Part shown: positions 1-8,769 of the stretch, piece by piece
Layout of the letters: each line of letters starts with the position of its first letter
Numbering within the stretch: position 1 is the first letter of the stretch
From: JAWXBM01 sp034440115
Lineage (GTDB): Bacteria > Pseudomonadota > Gammaproteobacteria > Xanthomonadales > SZUA-36
Assembly: GCA_034440115.1 (NCBI GenBank)
Contig: JAWXBM010000095.1
Span: forward strand, 1 to 38,931
Length of the DNA stretch: 38,931 nucleotides
Direction of reading: 5' to 3'
The notes under the pieces: generated by a model
Seen by the model: the letters and a program-made list of their open reading frames with translations, nothing else
Told to the model about the DNA's origin: nothing
The model's database searches: none
Made by a program: the position numbers and the translations under genes

Positions 1-2
1 GC

Positions 3-128
3 TTGAGGTGGCTTGGCCAAGAGGCACGTGGTGATTTCCGCAACTATCTCGATTCTCTTGCCAGCGTTGGTACTGTTCCATCAGTGGCAGGTCGGCAACC
101 TTGGTGGCTAGCCAATATGCCGAATTAG
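3..128 (+). CDS. C-terminal end of an unidentified protein (5' truncated)
   Basis: The third plus-strand frame is open from the window edge to a TAG at 126-128. It encodes about 41 residues ending in QPWWLANMPN. The composition looks protein-like, and the stop is followed directly by REP-like repeats, which usually lie just after genes. I do not recognise the family from this short tail. It could also be chance, since a 41-codon open frame proves little. Confidence 0.4.
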   Translation: MRWLGQEARGDFRNYLDSLASVGTVPSVAGRQPWWLANMPN

Positions 129-167
129 GCCCTTTTTGATCGTCATTCCGGGATTTGACCTTTGCCA

Positions 168-259
168 CCGTCATGCCGGACTTGATCCGGCATCCAGTTT
201 TTCAGTGGGAGTGGATCCCGGCTCCCCGGATCGGGTCCGGGGCAAGCGGGGGGATGACG
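168..259. repeat. REP/BIME-like pair of palindromic repeats
   Basis: Two stem-loops sit head to head. The first is ATGCCGGA, loop CTTGA, TCCGGCAT (173-193). The second is CCCCGGA, loop TCGGG, TCCGGGG (224-242). The outer ends read CCGTCAT and ATGACG, giving overall dyad symmetry. A fragment GGGATGACG recurs near 285-293. The reverse complement of the second half closely matches the element at 20083-20140. This is an intergenic REP-type element rather than a Rho-independent terminator, because no T-run follows either stem. Confidence 0.8.
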
Positions 260-308
260 ATTGGATCACGCTTCCGTGCTGTCGGGGATGACGAATTCAA
301 CAAGCCGC

Positions 309-2234
309 TTAGCCCAGACGTTCGTTCACAGCCCGCCAGGCCGCGTCGATGGCACCGTTAACGTAAGCAAAAGCTTCCGAGTCCGAACCGGCGATGGAGA
401 CACGCCCGAAGGGCTGTCGCGCCTCGATATGCGGACCTTTGTAGCGACTCCAGTCGGGTGGATCCACCAGGTCGTTGTACTCGTAGGCATAACCATGCGG
501 CCAGCGATTAACTGTGATTCCCAGAATATCGCGGGCCGGATCAAAACCACCGGTGGCCAACGCATCGGCGGCCTGTTGGCGCATGGCGCGTTCGTAATCT
601 GCAAAACTCAGCTCCAGCATTTTGTGCCGACCGAGTTTGTTCTGGGTGCGGGCGTCCAGCCCCTGTCCGGGAGAAATTGGCACATAGGTCCAGTGCAAAA
701 TCGCCGGCTGATCGGGTGAATCATGAAAATGGTAATCGCCCAGGCTGACCGGGAAGTCCAGCACCACCGAATCCATCAAGCCACCCGGAAAGCGGATACC
801 ATTAACGCCCAGTTTTACAAACGGCTGCCAATTACGCACCAGCATGTTGGCATACAACAAGGGTATCTTGACCTGAGTGGCAAAGGCCTGTGTCTGTGCA
901 GCCGGAAACTCCGGGCAGATATGCGGAATCATCGCACTGTAGCCAGCGAAGATCACATCACGAGCACGGACATCGTGCGCCGCACCCGCTTTGACGTAAC
1001 GTACTGCCACTGCCTTGGCAGATTTCAAATCACCATCGTTGCCGCCCAAATGCTGCACTTGCACTGCGGTTGAATTCAAACGGATTTTAACCGGCTGACT
1101 CGGCCGATCCAGCGCCGTGTAATCAAACTTCGCTGTAACGATATCTTCCATGCTGTTCCCCGGCGCTGTAGCTGGCACCAGCTGACGCACCAGCATACGG
1201 GCGATGCTCGCATTGCCATCGGGGAAGTGGAAAATGTACGGCTCTTCTTCTTCGATCTTGTAGTAAGGGTCATCCGTTTCGAGATCCACTTTCAGACCAT
1301 CGAAGCCAGGAAACCCCATATCCATCGCTTCACGCGCCGACAAGGCATCCAGGCCACAACCCCAAAGGCCGCTGGTTAGCGGGTACATCAACTGCAACAC
1401 GGACTCAGTCGCCGCAAAATACTGTTGCAGATAGTCGGTGTAGCTCAGGCTGCGCAAATAAGCGACTTTCCCGGCAGACGTTTTCCCGGCGAGGAAATCT
1501 TCCTCGCTGGTAAGTATGCGCATCCAGGCTGCCACATCGTCCGAGCTACTGGAAACCTGCTCGGCAAAATGTCGTAATTGTTCTGGTGTTTCTTCACTGC
1601 TTGCCGACCAGCCCAGCGGTATGTCCTTTACCAACCGGTCGCTGCCAAAATGCTGCTGATCCAGCCACCAGGCAGTTTGCAGATTCATGTTGTTGTAAAG
1701 GTCGCGATCGTAAGCCTGGTAAAACTTCTGCACGTCGATACCAATGCCGCGTAACAAGCCCATCGCTTCCGGGCTGTAGGAAGACGGTGTATCAATGGAC
1801 TGGCTGCCACCATAGCCAATCATGGTCTGGCCATCTTTCAGCGAATATTCGTTGCGCTTGGCATGACCGCCAAAATCATCGTGGTTGTCAAGCAGCAGAA
1901 TGCGCGCAGCAGGTTTCTGCTGGTGATAAAACCAGGCCGCCGACAGGCCGCTGAGTCCCGCGCCGATGATGACCAGATCAAACTCACCTTCGCCGGTATC
2001 CGTGCCTGAATTCCAACGCTTAGCCTCACGCACCACACCATGAGCGACCTCAAAGGCTCCCACATGCGCCCCGCGCAAGCCTTCTATGGCGGGCGGGTAG
2101 TAGGCCGAAGTGATTTCGGGTGAACCGACAAACTCACCGGTTACGGTAATGCCCTGGGCCCAGGGCGCCAGGCTGGCACCGAGGGCTACTGCAGTTCCCT
2201 GGCAAAACTGGCGACGATTGATGGGGCGAAACAT
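309..2234 (-). CDS. spdH: Tat-exported FAD-dependent spermidine dehydrogenase-like protein
   Basis: A periplasmic flavoprotein resembling Pseudomonas SpdH, which oxidises spermidine to 1,3-diaminopropane and 4-aminobutyraldehyde. From the ATG at 2234 the N-terminus is a twin-arginine signal (INRRQFCQG plus a hydrophobic run). After about 80 residues comes a dinucleotide-binding motif, VIIGAGLSGLSAAW, followed by LLLDNHDDFGGHAKRNE, which is close to what I recall of SpdH. The length of about 640 residues fits the family (about 620). A GTG at 2258 would add eight residues and extend the overlap with the upstream gene to 14 bp; I prefer the ATG because it places the RR motif at residues 7-8. It is the last gene of an operon with the aminotransferase and glutamine-amidotransferase-type hydrolase, which supports polyamine catabolism. 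Substrate specificity (spermidine or another polyamine) is inferred. Confidence 0.82.
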   Translation of the reverse strand: MFRPINRRQFCQGTAVALGASLAPWAQGITVTGEFVGSPEITSAYYPPAIEGLRGAHVGAFEVAHGVVREAKRWNSGTDTGEGEFDLVIIGAGLSGLSAAWFYHQQKPAARILLLDNHDDFGGHAKRNEYSLKDGQTMIGYGGSQSIDTPSSYSPEAMGLLRGIGIDVQKFYQAYDRDLYNNMNLQTAWWLDQQHFGSDRLVKDIPLGWSASSEETPEQLRHFAEQVSSSSDDVAAWMRILTSEEDFLAGKTSAGKVAYLRSLSYTDYLQQYFAATESVLQLMYPLTSGLWGCGLDALSAREAMDMGFPGFDGLKVDLETDDPYYKIEEEEPYIFHFPDGNASIARMLVRQLVPATAPGNSMEDIVTAKFDYTALDRPSQPVKIRLNSTAVQVQHLGGNDGDLKSAKAVAVRYVKAGAAHDVRARDVIFAGYSAMIPHICPEFPAAQTQAFATQVKIPLLYANMLVRNWQPFVKLGVNGIRFPGGLMDSVVLDFPVSLGDYHFHDSPDQPAILHWTYVPISPGQGLDARTQNKLGRHKMLELSFADYERAMRQQAADALATGGFDPARDILGITVNRWPHGYAYEYNDLVDPPDWSRYKGPHIEARQPFGRVSIAGSDSEAFAYVNGAIDAAWRAVNERLG

Positions 2235-2244
2235 GCCCAGTTCT

Positions 2245-3141
2245 TTATCTCGAGACACTAACTACCCCGATATCTTCAGTTGGATGATTTATCTCTTCCA
2301 GTTTCTCTTCTGCATTTTCTTCATGCCACTGGAATATGTTCATCTCGATAAAGATAAAGGCCACCAGCCACAGGAAGGCATCCCAGAAATCCAGGAAATC
2401 GCCCAGCAAACCCCAATACACGGCGCAGAAAAACAACACGGTGTAGAGTAAGCCTTTGGTTATTTTGGCAATGAGCAGGCGACGCTGATTCAGTTGGTCA
2501 CCCAGTTGCAAAAAGACTTCCACTTCCAGCAACACCACGATTATCAACCAATCAGCCGCATTGATGATGTCGACCATGGCCAGATTCTGTATGGCTTTTA
2601 CCGCATCTACCCTACCGATGATCTGGGTGCCGGTAATCTGCCACAGTGCCTGGCCCTGTAAGGCAGCGCAGGAAGCCGCATCCAGCGCCGGGTATTGGTC
2701 CAGGTCATCTACCCAACTGAAGCCCTGGCCGATCAGGCTGCAAACATTGTCGACAGCGAAAGGCAGGGTTTCAGCCAAATAGCTCCACTTGGCGGCATAG
2801 CCCCAGAATGCCCAGACGATAAAAGCATAGGCAACCGCCTTGAGCGCAAACAACAGCCACTTCAACCCGCCTTCCAGCTTTTCATCAGGGATGACGGCTG
2901 TTTCCAGCTCGAAAATCAGCAGCAACACCACCCAGGCGGCCGTATCGATGGTGGCCGAGAAAGCTTTGATGATATGGCCCAAGCTCAAAGAATCGCCGAA
3001 CACCTCGATGGATGCGAGGTATTCCTCACTGAAAAATAAATAGATGTTCAGCGCCAGCAAGCAATAAATTGCATACTTGAACAGCCGGAACAGCGTGTGT
3101 GGATGTAGCGTGCGTAACCGTTCTGAGTGGACTTTGCTCAA
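2245..3141 (-). CDS. Six-helix integral membrane protein of unknown function in polyamine operon
   Basis: I do not recognise the family. The 298-residue protein has six likely transmembrane helices at about 19-38, 64-82, 94-115, 191-212, 226-246 and 251-271. A soluble or periplasmic loop of about 75 residues (116-190) contains two cysteines (C134, C158) that could pair. The C-terminal tail is acidic (AEEKLEEINHPTED). There are no paired intramembrane histidines, so a cytochrome b-type haem protein is unlikely. It lies 9 bp after the PuuD-like gene and overlaps the start region of the SpdH-like gene, so it is co-transcribed with polyamine-degrading enzymes. A role as a membrane partner of SpdH or in polyamine sensing or transport is possible but not shown by the sequence. 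Confidence 0.75.
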   Translation of the reverse strand: MSKVHSERLRTLHPHTLFRLFKYAIYCLLALNIYLFFSEEYLASIEVFGDSLSLGHIIKAFSATIDTAAWVVLLLIFELETAVIPDEKLEGGLKWLLFALKAVAYAFIVWAFWGYAAKWSYLAETLPFAVDNVCSLIGQGFSWVDDLDQYPALDAASCAALQGQALWQITGTQIIGRVDAVKAIQNLAMVDIINAADWLIIVVLLEVEVFLQLGDQLNQRRLLIAKITKGLLYTVLFFCAVYWGLLGDFLDFWDAFLWLVAFIFIEMNIFQWHEENAEEKLEEINHPTEDIGVVSVSR

Positions 3142-3150
3142 AATGACGGC

Positions 3151-3939
3151 TTATGCAATGGCCCGCCCAGCGGCAACGCCCTTGGGCTCCCGATCACGAT
3201 AAGCTTTGCAAGCCTTGCCAAATGCTCCAAAGATGGCCATGGATACCGGGTTCTCGGTTACTTTCCACTCGGGATGCCATTGCACCGCCAGAGTAAAACC
3301 CGGTGCATCTTTCACCCGAAATGCCTCAACCAACCCGTCTTCTGCCCAGGCCTCAGCCTGCAAGCCTTCGCCCAGGGTTTCTACCCCCTGCGAGTGCAGG
3401 GAATTCACCTGCACGCTGTGTTGGCCAGTAATGTCATGCAAGAAACCGTGCTCAGCCAGCTTCACCGGATGCACTGCTGAATACTGCACATCCAGCGGGT
3501 CGTCCGGATTTTCTTTGTGCATATGGAAGCCTGGAACTTCGTGCACGTACTGATGCAGCTTGCCCCCGAAGGCCACGTTCACTTCCTGAAAACCGCGGCA
3601 GATGGCAAACAAGGGCATGCCCGCTTGAATGGCTGCCGGGATCAGCGCCAAAGCAGTGATATCGCGCTCCGGATCATGCCAGGTACCGGGCCTGCTGGGT
3701 TCGCCCAGATAGTGATGCGGTTCTACATTGGAAGGACTACCCGTCAGCAACAGGCCATCCAGCCGCTCGATGATGTCAATTACGTCAAAACCTTCAGCCA
3801 AAGAAGGCAACAAGACCGGGTAGGCAGAAGCACCATCCACCACCGCGCGCAAATACTTCTCGCCCGCCATATGGAACGGATGTATGCCTACCATACGACG
3901 ATCCGAGATAACGCCAACCAGTGGTTGTTTGCCCTGCAT
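3151..3939 (-). CDS. puuD: Gamma-glutamyl-gamma-aminobutyrate hydrolase family protein (PuuD/SpuA-like)
   Basis: A class I glutamine-amidotransferase-fold hydrolase. In the Puu pathway it cleaves gamma-glutamyl-GABA to GABA and glutamate. The nucleophile sits in AICRGFQEVNVAFGG (C114), and the His and Glu of the triad are in VQWHPEW (H222, E224). An N-terminal PLVGVISDRR strand and TGSPSNVEPHHY are typical of the peptidase C26 group. The length of 262 residues is normal (E. coli PuuD has 254). It starts 12 bp after the aminotransferase stop. The pathway's glutamyl-polyamine synthetase is not in the window and may lie elsewhere. Confidence 0.88.
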   Translation of the reverse strand: MQGKQPLVGVISDRRMVGIHPFHMAGEKYLRAVVDGASAYPVLLPSLAEGFDVIDIIERLDGLLLTGSPSNVEPHHYLGEPSRPGTWHDPERDITALALIPAAIQAGMPLFAICRGFQEVNVAFGGKLHQYVHEVPGFHMHKENPDDPLDVQYSAVHPVKLAEHGFLHDITGQHSVQVNSLHSQGVETLGEGLQAEAWAEDGLVEAFRVKDAPGFTLAVQWHPEWKVTENPVSMAIFGAFGKACKAYRDREPKGVAAGRAIA

Positions 3940-3951
3940 TTCTACAACTCC

Positions 3952-5331
3952 TTACTTGGCTGCGGCGATCGTTGCGGCCGTCTGATCCAGGCTACGCCAG
4001 GCTTTTTCCACCAATTCATCAATATGTGCATGCTCTGACACCAATGGCGGTGAGACGATCATGGTATCACCCACAGCGCGCATCACCAGGCCATTGCTGA
4101 CACAGGTATCGCGGCAGACAGTGCCCGCGCCCAGGTCTTTACGGAAGCGTTCGCGGCTGCTTTTGTCCGCAACGATTTCCAAAGCACCCACCATACCAGC
4201 GCTGCGTGCTTCGCCAATGATGGGATGCTCGCTCAGGCTGGCCCATTTCTTCTGGAAATAAGGTGCCAGATCATTTTTGACTCGTTCAACTATGCCATCG
4301 CGCTGCATGATATTAAGCACTTCCAATGCAACTGCAGCACAAACCGGATGGCCGGAATAAGTAAAACCGTGGGCAAATTCACCACCCTGGCTGGTAACCA
4401 CATCGGCCACGCGTTTACCCACCAAAGCGCCGCCCAGCGGCAGATAGCCGGAGGTAACGCCTTTGGCAAAGGAAATCAGGTCGGGGCGGATATTGAAATA
4501 ATCCGAGCCAAACCACTCGCCCAATCGGCCAAACGCGGTAATCACTTCATCGGCCACCAGCAGGATGCCGTATTCATCACAAATGCGCTGGATTTCCGGC
4601 CAATAAGTGGCCGGTGGGATTATCACGCCGCCGGCACCCTGGATGGGTTCAGCAAAAAAAGCCGCTACTTTCTCCGGCCCCAACTCAAGGAGTTTCTGCT
4701 CCAGCAAGCGTGCCTGCTGCAACCCAAACTCATCAGCGGGCATATCACCGCCCAGACCAAAATGGTAAGGCTGCTCAATATGCGTGATACCGGGCACCTG
4801 CAATACCAGTTGTTCATGCATGGCGCTCATGCCGCCCAGGCTGGCGCCGGCCACCGTGCTGCCGTGGTAGGCGTTCTTGCGCGCAATAATAATCATGCGC
4901 TCGGGCTGGTCCATCAAAGTCCAGTAACGACGTACCAGTTTAAGTTGGGTGTCATTGGCTTCCGAACCGGAGCCGGTATAAAAAACATGCTCAAATCCTT
5001 CCGGGCTAAGCTCGCTGAGCTTTTCAGCCAGTTCAATCGCCGGCGGATGAGCACATTGGAAAAAGCTGTTGTAGTAGGTCAGTTCCATCATCTGCATGGC
5101 TGCAACATCCGCCAGATCTTTGCGACCGTAGCCCAGGTTCACGCACCACAATCCGGCCATACCATCGAGAATTTTCCGGCCTTCTGAGTCGTAAATATAA
5201 ACGCCTTCCGCACGAGTGATGATGCGACTGCCCTTTTTGTTGAGGTCTTCAAAATCGGTAAAAGGATGCAGGTAGTGACTGGAATCCGAGGACTGCCAGT
5301 CGCGGGTGGCAATGGCGGGGTTGGTGCTCAT
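3952..5331 (-). CDS. spuC: Class III PLP-dependent polyamine:pyruvate aminotransferase (SpuC-like)
   Basis: A cytosolic fold-type I aminotransferase moving the amino group of putrescine or spermidine to pyruvate. Family marks are the opening HPFTDFEDLNKKGSRIIT, GLWCVNLGYGR, TGSGSEANDT for PLP phosphate contacts, AYHGST, the PLP-ring Asp in LVADEVITAFGR (D261) and the Schiff-base lysine in SFAKGVTSGYLP (K290). The 459-residue length matches Pseudomonas SpuC. The ATG is preceded by GGAG at good spacing (CCTCGGAGAAGTTC). It is the first gene of the four-gene operon. The nearest alternatives are omega-amino-acid:pyruvate or other amine transaminases, but the flanking PuuD- and SpdH-like genes favour polyamines. 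Confidence 0.9.
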   Translation of the reverse strand: MSTNPAIATRDWQSSDSSHYLHPFTDFEDLNKKGSRIITRAEGVYIYDSEGRKILDGMAGLWCVNLGYGRKDLADVAAMQMMELTYYNSFFQCAHPPAIELAEKLSELSPEGFEHVFYTGSGSEANDTQLKLVRRYWTLMDQPERMIIIARKNAYHGSTVAGASLGGMSAMHEQLVLQVPGITHIEQPYHFGLGGDMPADEFGLQQARLLEQKLLELGPEKVAAFFAEPIQGAGGVIIPPATYWPEIQRICDEYGILLVADEVITAFGRLGEWFGSDYFNIRPDLISFAKGVTSGYLPLGGALVGKRVADVVTSQGGEFAHGFTYSGHPVCAAVALEVLNIMQRDGIVERVKNDLAPYFQKKWASLSEHPIIGEARSAGMVGALEIVADKSSRERFRKDLGAGTVCRDTCVSNGLVMRAVGDTMIVSPPLVSEHAHIDELVEKAWRSLDQTAATIAAAK

Positions 5332-5498
5332 GAACTTCTCCGAGGCCGCAGTCTTCTTTATCGACAGACAATGGGCATGTGTTAAATTTAATAGACAGCA
5401 GACAGATTCTACCTTCTCCCCATGCTTGCCCGTAACCCCCCAATCACCAAACTCGGAAAAGTCGCGCTGTTCTGAGCCTTCAGAGGGCAGTTAAAGGC

Positions 5499-5528
5499 TT
5501 GGGGTAAAGCTCAGGCAAGGGCTAGAAT
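5499..5528 (+). promoter_or_regulatory. Possible sigma-70 promoter of the TPR-sulfotransferase gene
   Basis: TTGGGG (5499-5504) and TAGAAT (5523-5528) are separated by 18 bp, placing a start site about 24 nt before the ATG at 5559. The short leader ends in a T-run and has no Shine-Dalgarno motif. It lies in the 227-bp gap between the divergent aminotransferase and sulfotransferase genes. The match is moderate and unsupported by other data. Confidence 0.3.
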
Positions 5529-5558
5529 GCTTGCCTCTTTGCGCTAGACGTTTTTTTG

Positions 5559-7607
5559 ATGAACAAACCCTTAGCCACCAAAAGCACCCTGTTTGAAGCC
5601 GTTGAGCTGATCAACTCCGGCCGCATCGATCAGGCCGAGGCGTTGTGCCGTGCGGCGGTGGCTCGCAATGGTGATGATGTGAACATGACGGCCTTGCTGG
5701 GCGCTACACTGCTTAAAGCCCGCAAGCTGCCCGAGGCGGAGAAATATCTGCGACACAGCATTGCTTTGGCCCCGAATTTTGCCAAGCCTTATTCAGATCT
5801 GGGCTTGCTACTCCTGCAAACCCATCGGGCAGAAAATGCTGCTGCGATATTGCAACAGGGCGTGGAACGTGATCCGACCGATGGCGAAGCCTGGTTCAAC
5901 TTGGGTAAAGCGCTGGCCCTGATGGGCAAAGGCCCGGCCGCCGATCAAGCTTTCGAAAAATCCTTTGAGCTGAATCCGGAACGCAAGGCCCTGGCGCTGG
6001 CTGCTGAGCACCAGCAACAGGGGCGCAGCGAACAGGCTGAACGCATGCTTCGTGAACTGCTGCGCTCACACCCCCAAAATGTCGATGCCCTGCGTTTGCT
6101 GGGTGTGATGAGCTTGAGTGCTGGCCGTTTGCAGGAAGCAGAACGGCTGTTGCGACGAGCCACGCACCTGGCGCCGGATTTTGCTGAAGCGCAACTGGAC
6201 CTGGGCCGGGTGCTCAAGGAACAGCACAAACTGCAGGACGCGATTGCAGCGCTGGAGCGCGCCATCGCTCTGGAGCCGGGAAACTTCATGACGCATTTCC
6301 TGCTGGCTTCAGTGCTGTCACCGGCAGCCCGAACGGATGATGCAATCGCGGCCTATCGTAAAGTGCTGGAGTTGCGGCCGCGCCATCCCGGTGCCTGGTT
6401 GGGCCTCGGCCATGCATTGAAAACTGCCGGAGCTCAGGAAGATGCCATAGCGGCCTATCGCGAATGCCTGCGGCTGCGCCCCGGCAGCGGCGAGACCTGG
6501 TGGAGCATGGCCAACCTCAAAACCTACCAGCTCAGCGACGAAGACATTGCGGCCATGCAACAGCAACTGGCCAAACAGGAAGGCCAGGGCGAAGACGAAG
6601 AAGGCTTTAGCACGCAGTCGCGGGTGAACATGCTGTTTGCGCTGGCCAAGGCTTATGAAGATCGCGGTGATGATCAACTGGCCTGGCAATATTATGAACA
6701 GGGCAATTTCATCCAGCGTATGCAGGAGAATTACGATCCGGTGCGAACTGAGGTAGTGAATGACGAAATTATTTCGGTGTTCAATCCAGAGTTCCTGGAA
6801 AAGAACGCGGGTCTCGGGCATTCCTCAAACGAACCGATCTTTATCATTGGCCTGCCCCGTTCCGGCTCCACTTTGCTGGAACAGATATTGGCCAGCCACA
6901 GCCAGGTGGAAGGCACGTCAGAGTTGCCTTATGTGGTGATCATCGCTAATACCGCCGGCCGCAATCGCGCCGATGGTTTGATTTATCCCCGCGCCTTGCG
7001 TGATGTTACTGCGGAAAAGTGGTCAGCAATGGGCCAGACCTACCTCGACCTGGCACATATTCACCGCGGCGAAGGCCGGCCTCGATTCATCGACAAGATG
7101 CCAAATAACTTCCCGCATGTGGGGCTGCTGCACCTGATGTTTCCCAATGCGAAAATCATCGATGCCCGCCGCTACCCGCTGGATTCAACCCTGAGTTGTT
7201 ACCGGCAGTTGTTCGCCCGTGGGCAGAGTTTTGTTTATGACCAGACCGACATCGGCGAATACTTCCTGCAATACCAGCGCATGATGGATTATTGGCACGA
7301 AGTTTTGCCTGGTCGCGTGTTAACGGTTCAATATGAAGACATGGTCACAGACTTTGATACACAACTCGCTCGTCTGCTGGATTATTGTGGCCTGCCCTTT
7401 GAGGAATCCTGCGCGCGCTTCTGGGAGACCAACCGTCCGGTGCGCACCGCCAGTTCCGAACAGGTGCGCCAACCCATCTACACCAAATCCATCCATCGCT
7501 GGCGCCGTTATGAAGCGCAGCTGGGTGAACTGATTGAAGTCTTACAACCCGTTCTGCCGCGCTACTCGAAATACGAATCCATCAATGAGTCAAAAAGCTC
7601 CGAATAA
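5559..7607 (+). CDS. TPR-repeat protein with C-terminal sulfotransferase domain
   Basis: A cytosolic two-part protein. Residues about 5-320 are tandem tetratricopeptide repeats (recurring patterns such as PYSDLGLLLLQTHR, EAWFNLGKALALMGK, AWLGLGHALKTAG), a protein-docking superhelix. Residues about 425-660 are a Sulfotransfer_3-type domain. The PAPS 5'-phosphosulfate loop is IIGLPRSGSTLLEQ (G431-T438). A likely 3'-phosphate-binding stretch is RRYPLDSTLSCYRQLF. Such fusions are common in marine proteobacteria and cyanobacteria; the substrate is generally unknown. I chose the ATG at 5559 over the TTG just before it. No Shine-Dalgarno is visible. It is convergent with the propeller-like gene (23 bp between stops) and close to a TonB receptor and an Asp hydroxylase, so an acceptor in a peptide or surface protein is possible. 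Confidence 0.88.
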   Translation: MNKPLATKSTLFEAVELINSGRIDQAEALCRAAVARNGDDVNMTALLGATLLKARKLPEAEKYLRHSIALAPNFAKPYSDLGLLLLQTHRAENAAAILQQGVERDPTDGEAWFNLGKALALMGKGPAADQAFEKSFELNPERKALALAAEHQQQGRSEQAERMLRELLRSHPQNVDALRLLGVMSLSAGRLQEAERLLRRATHLAPDFAEAQLDLGRVLKEQHKLQDAIAALERAIALEPGNFMTHFLLASVLSPAARTDDAIAAYRKVLELRPRHPGAWLGLGHALKTAGAQEDAIAAYRECLRLRPGSGETWWSMANLKTYQLSDEDIAAMQQQLAKQEGQGEDEEGFSTQSRVNMLFALAKAYEDRGDDQLAWQYYEQGNFIQRMQENYDPVRTEVVNDEIISVFNPEFLEKNAGLGHSSNEPIFIIGLPRSGSTLLEQILASHSQVEGTSELPYVVIIANTAGRNRADGLIYPRALRDVTAEKWSAMGQTYLDLAHIHRGEGRPRFIDKMPNNFPHVGLLHLMFPNAKIIDARRYPLDSTLSCYRQLFARGQSFVYDQTDIGEYFLQYQRMMDYWHEVLPGRVLTVQYEDMVTDFDTQLARLLDYCGLPFEESCARFWETNRPVRTASSEQVRQPIYTKSIHRWRRYEAQLGELIEVLQPVLPRYSKYESINESKSSE

Positions 7608-7630
7608 ATCAATCAGAGATTTGCACAGGG

Positions 7631-8569
7631 TCATTTTGCGTAGGGCCACAACGCCAGGCTGTGCACGCAATGCCGCACATCCATATCCAGGTTGAAGCGC
7701 TGGACGGTCTGCATGGTTTCGATATTGTGCAAGGTCACGGTCAGAGGTGATGAGCCGGAAACGAAGCGTTCATTATCGATCACGCACAAGCCGCGGGCAA
7801 AACCCGCCCTGCCCTGTGCTGGATCCGCAGAATCCGCAGGCTCCAGATCCTTTTCAGGATAAGGCAATAGCGCAAACACCCGGTTGTGTTCCGGCGTTAG
7901 AAAGCGCACCGCATCAGCCGATGTGTCATTGAACAGCACGCCATCGCGCCAGGGCCGCGCATCGCGCGCCCCTTCCGGCAGGCTAACCAGTTGCGCGATG
8001 CGCTTACCATCAAAATGCAACAGCCCCAACGTTGCCGGTCCCGACAGGAACAAACCTTTTGCGTTGGCACAGACACTTTGCAACTGCAAACGATTACGCG
8101 GCGACGGGCCCAGGGTACCAAGCGGATCAAAAGGAGTGGCCCGCACGCCGGCGTCATCGTTGGAAAGCTGAAGACCCCAGACAAATTGACCCAACTCCAG
8201 ATCAAATGCCAATACGGCGTCAAAAGCAGAAGAAATCACATAGACCCGGTTTTCAAACACCGTCAAGCCCTGAGCCCCACCCAAATAGGGCGACCGGTGC
8301 TTTGCGACCAGTTCAAACTCAGGTGAGAAAACCATTAGCTCATCATGGGCTGCAATGAAAACCTGATCTTTTGCAAAACCGATACCACGCAAGCCACGCG
8401 CTCCGCCAGATCCATCCCACGAAATTGCCGAATAGCTCCAGGACAAAACCTGGGCACCTGCCTGCCCTTCGATATCCAACAAGTACACGGCTCCATGCTG
8501 TTGGCCTTTTTGGCTAGCGCGAACGCAAGTAGTTATGGCAATTGCACTCACTGGATCAGGCCCAGGCAT
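7631..8569 (-). CDS. Putative beta-propeller protein, function unknown
   Basis: A soluble protein of 312 residues with repeated strand-turn-strand patterns (GIGFAKDQVFIAAHDELMVF, GLTVFENRVYVISSAFDAVL, GLCVIDNERFVSGSSPLTV) like NHL, SMP-30 or PQQ-type propeller blades. No signal peptide or catalytic motif is evident. The ATG at 8569 is the only ATG near the open-frame boundary, since an in-frame TAA lies two codons upstream, but it lacks a clear ribosome-binding site. It contains the phrase SGPATLGLLHFDGKRIAQLV, suggesting ligand-cleft loops. It converges on the TPR-sulfotransferase gene and is divergent from the TonB receptor. I do not assign a role. Confidence 0.65.
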   Translation of the reverse strand: MPGPDPVSAIAITTCVRASQKGQQHGAVYLLDIEGQAGAQVLSWSYSAISWDGSGGARGLRGIGFAKDQVFIAAHDELMVFSPEFELVAKHRSPYLGGAQGLTVFENRVYVISSAFDAVLAFDLELGQFVWGLQLSNDDAGVRATPFDPLGTLGPSPRNRLQLQSVCANAKGLFLSGPATLGLLHFDGKRIAQLVSLPEGARDARPWRDGVLFNDTSADAVRFLTPEHNRVFALLPYPEKDLEPADSADPAQGRAGFARGLCVIDNERFVSGSSPLTVTLHNIETMQTVQRFNLDMDVRHCVHSLALWPYAK

Positions 8570-8769
8570 GCGTTATCAGTGAAGTATTTGTCGGGCACAG
8601 GTTCAATTCCGTAATTCAGGAAATCAAAAAGCCAATGGTTTACAACTGCATGCCAGCTTGCTAAAAATGTCAATGAATTCAGCTCTGCGCCTTGGCTATT
8701 GGAAGTTTTGTGGCATTATACGAGCATAAACAACAATTTTAAGCTTAGAAAACCCGGGGAGATAATATT

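Noticed and set aside
168..259. CRISPR array or tRNA-like structures at the REP palindromes
   Set aside because: There is no regular spacer pattern and no cloverleaf; the repeats are simple REP-like palindromes.
2245..3141. Cytochrome b-like electron acceptor for SpdH
   Set aside because: The six helices lack the paired histidines needed to bind haem.
4225..5187. A 320-residue plus-strand open frame opposite the SpuC-like aminotransferase
   Set aside because: It is antisense to a gene with every class III aminotransferase motif, has no start context and no recognisable domain; it is a codon-bias shadow.
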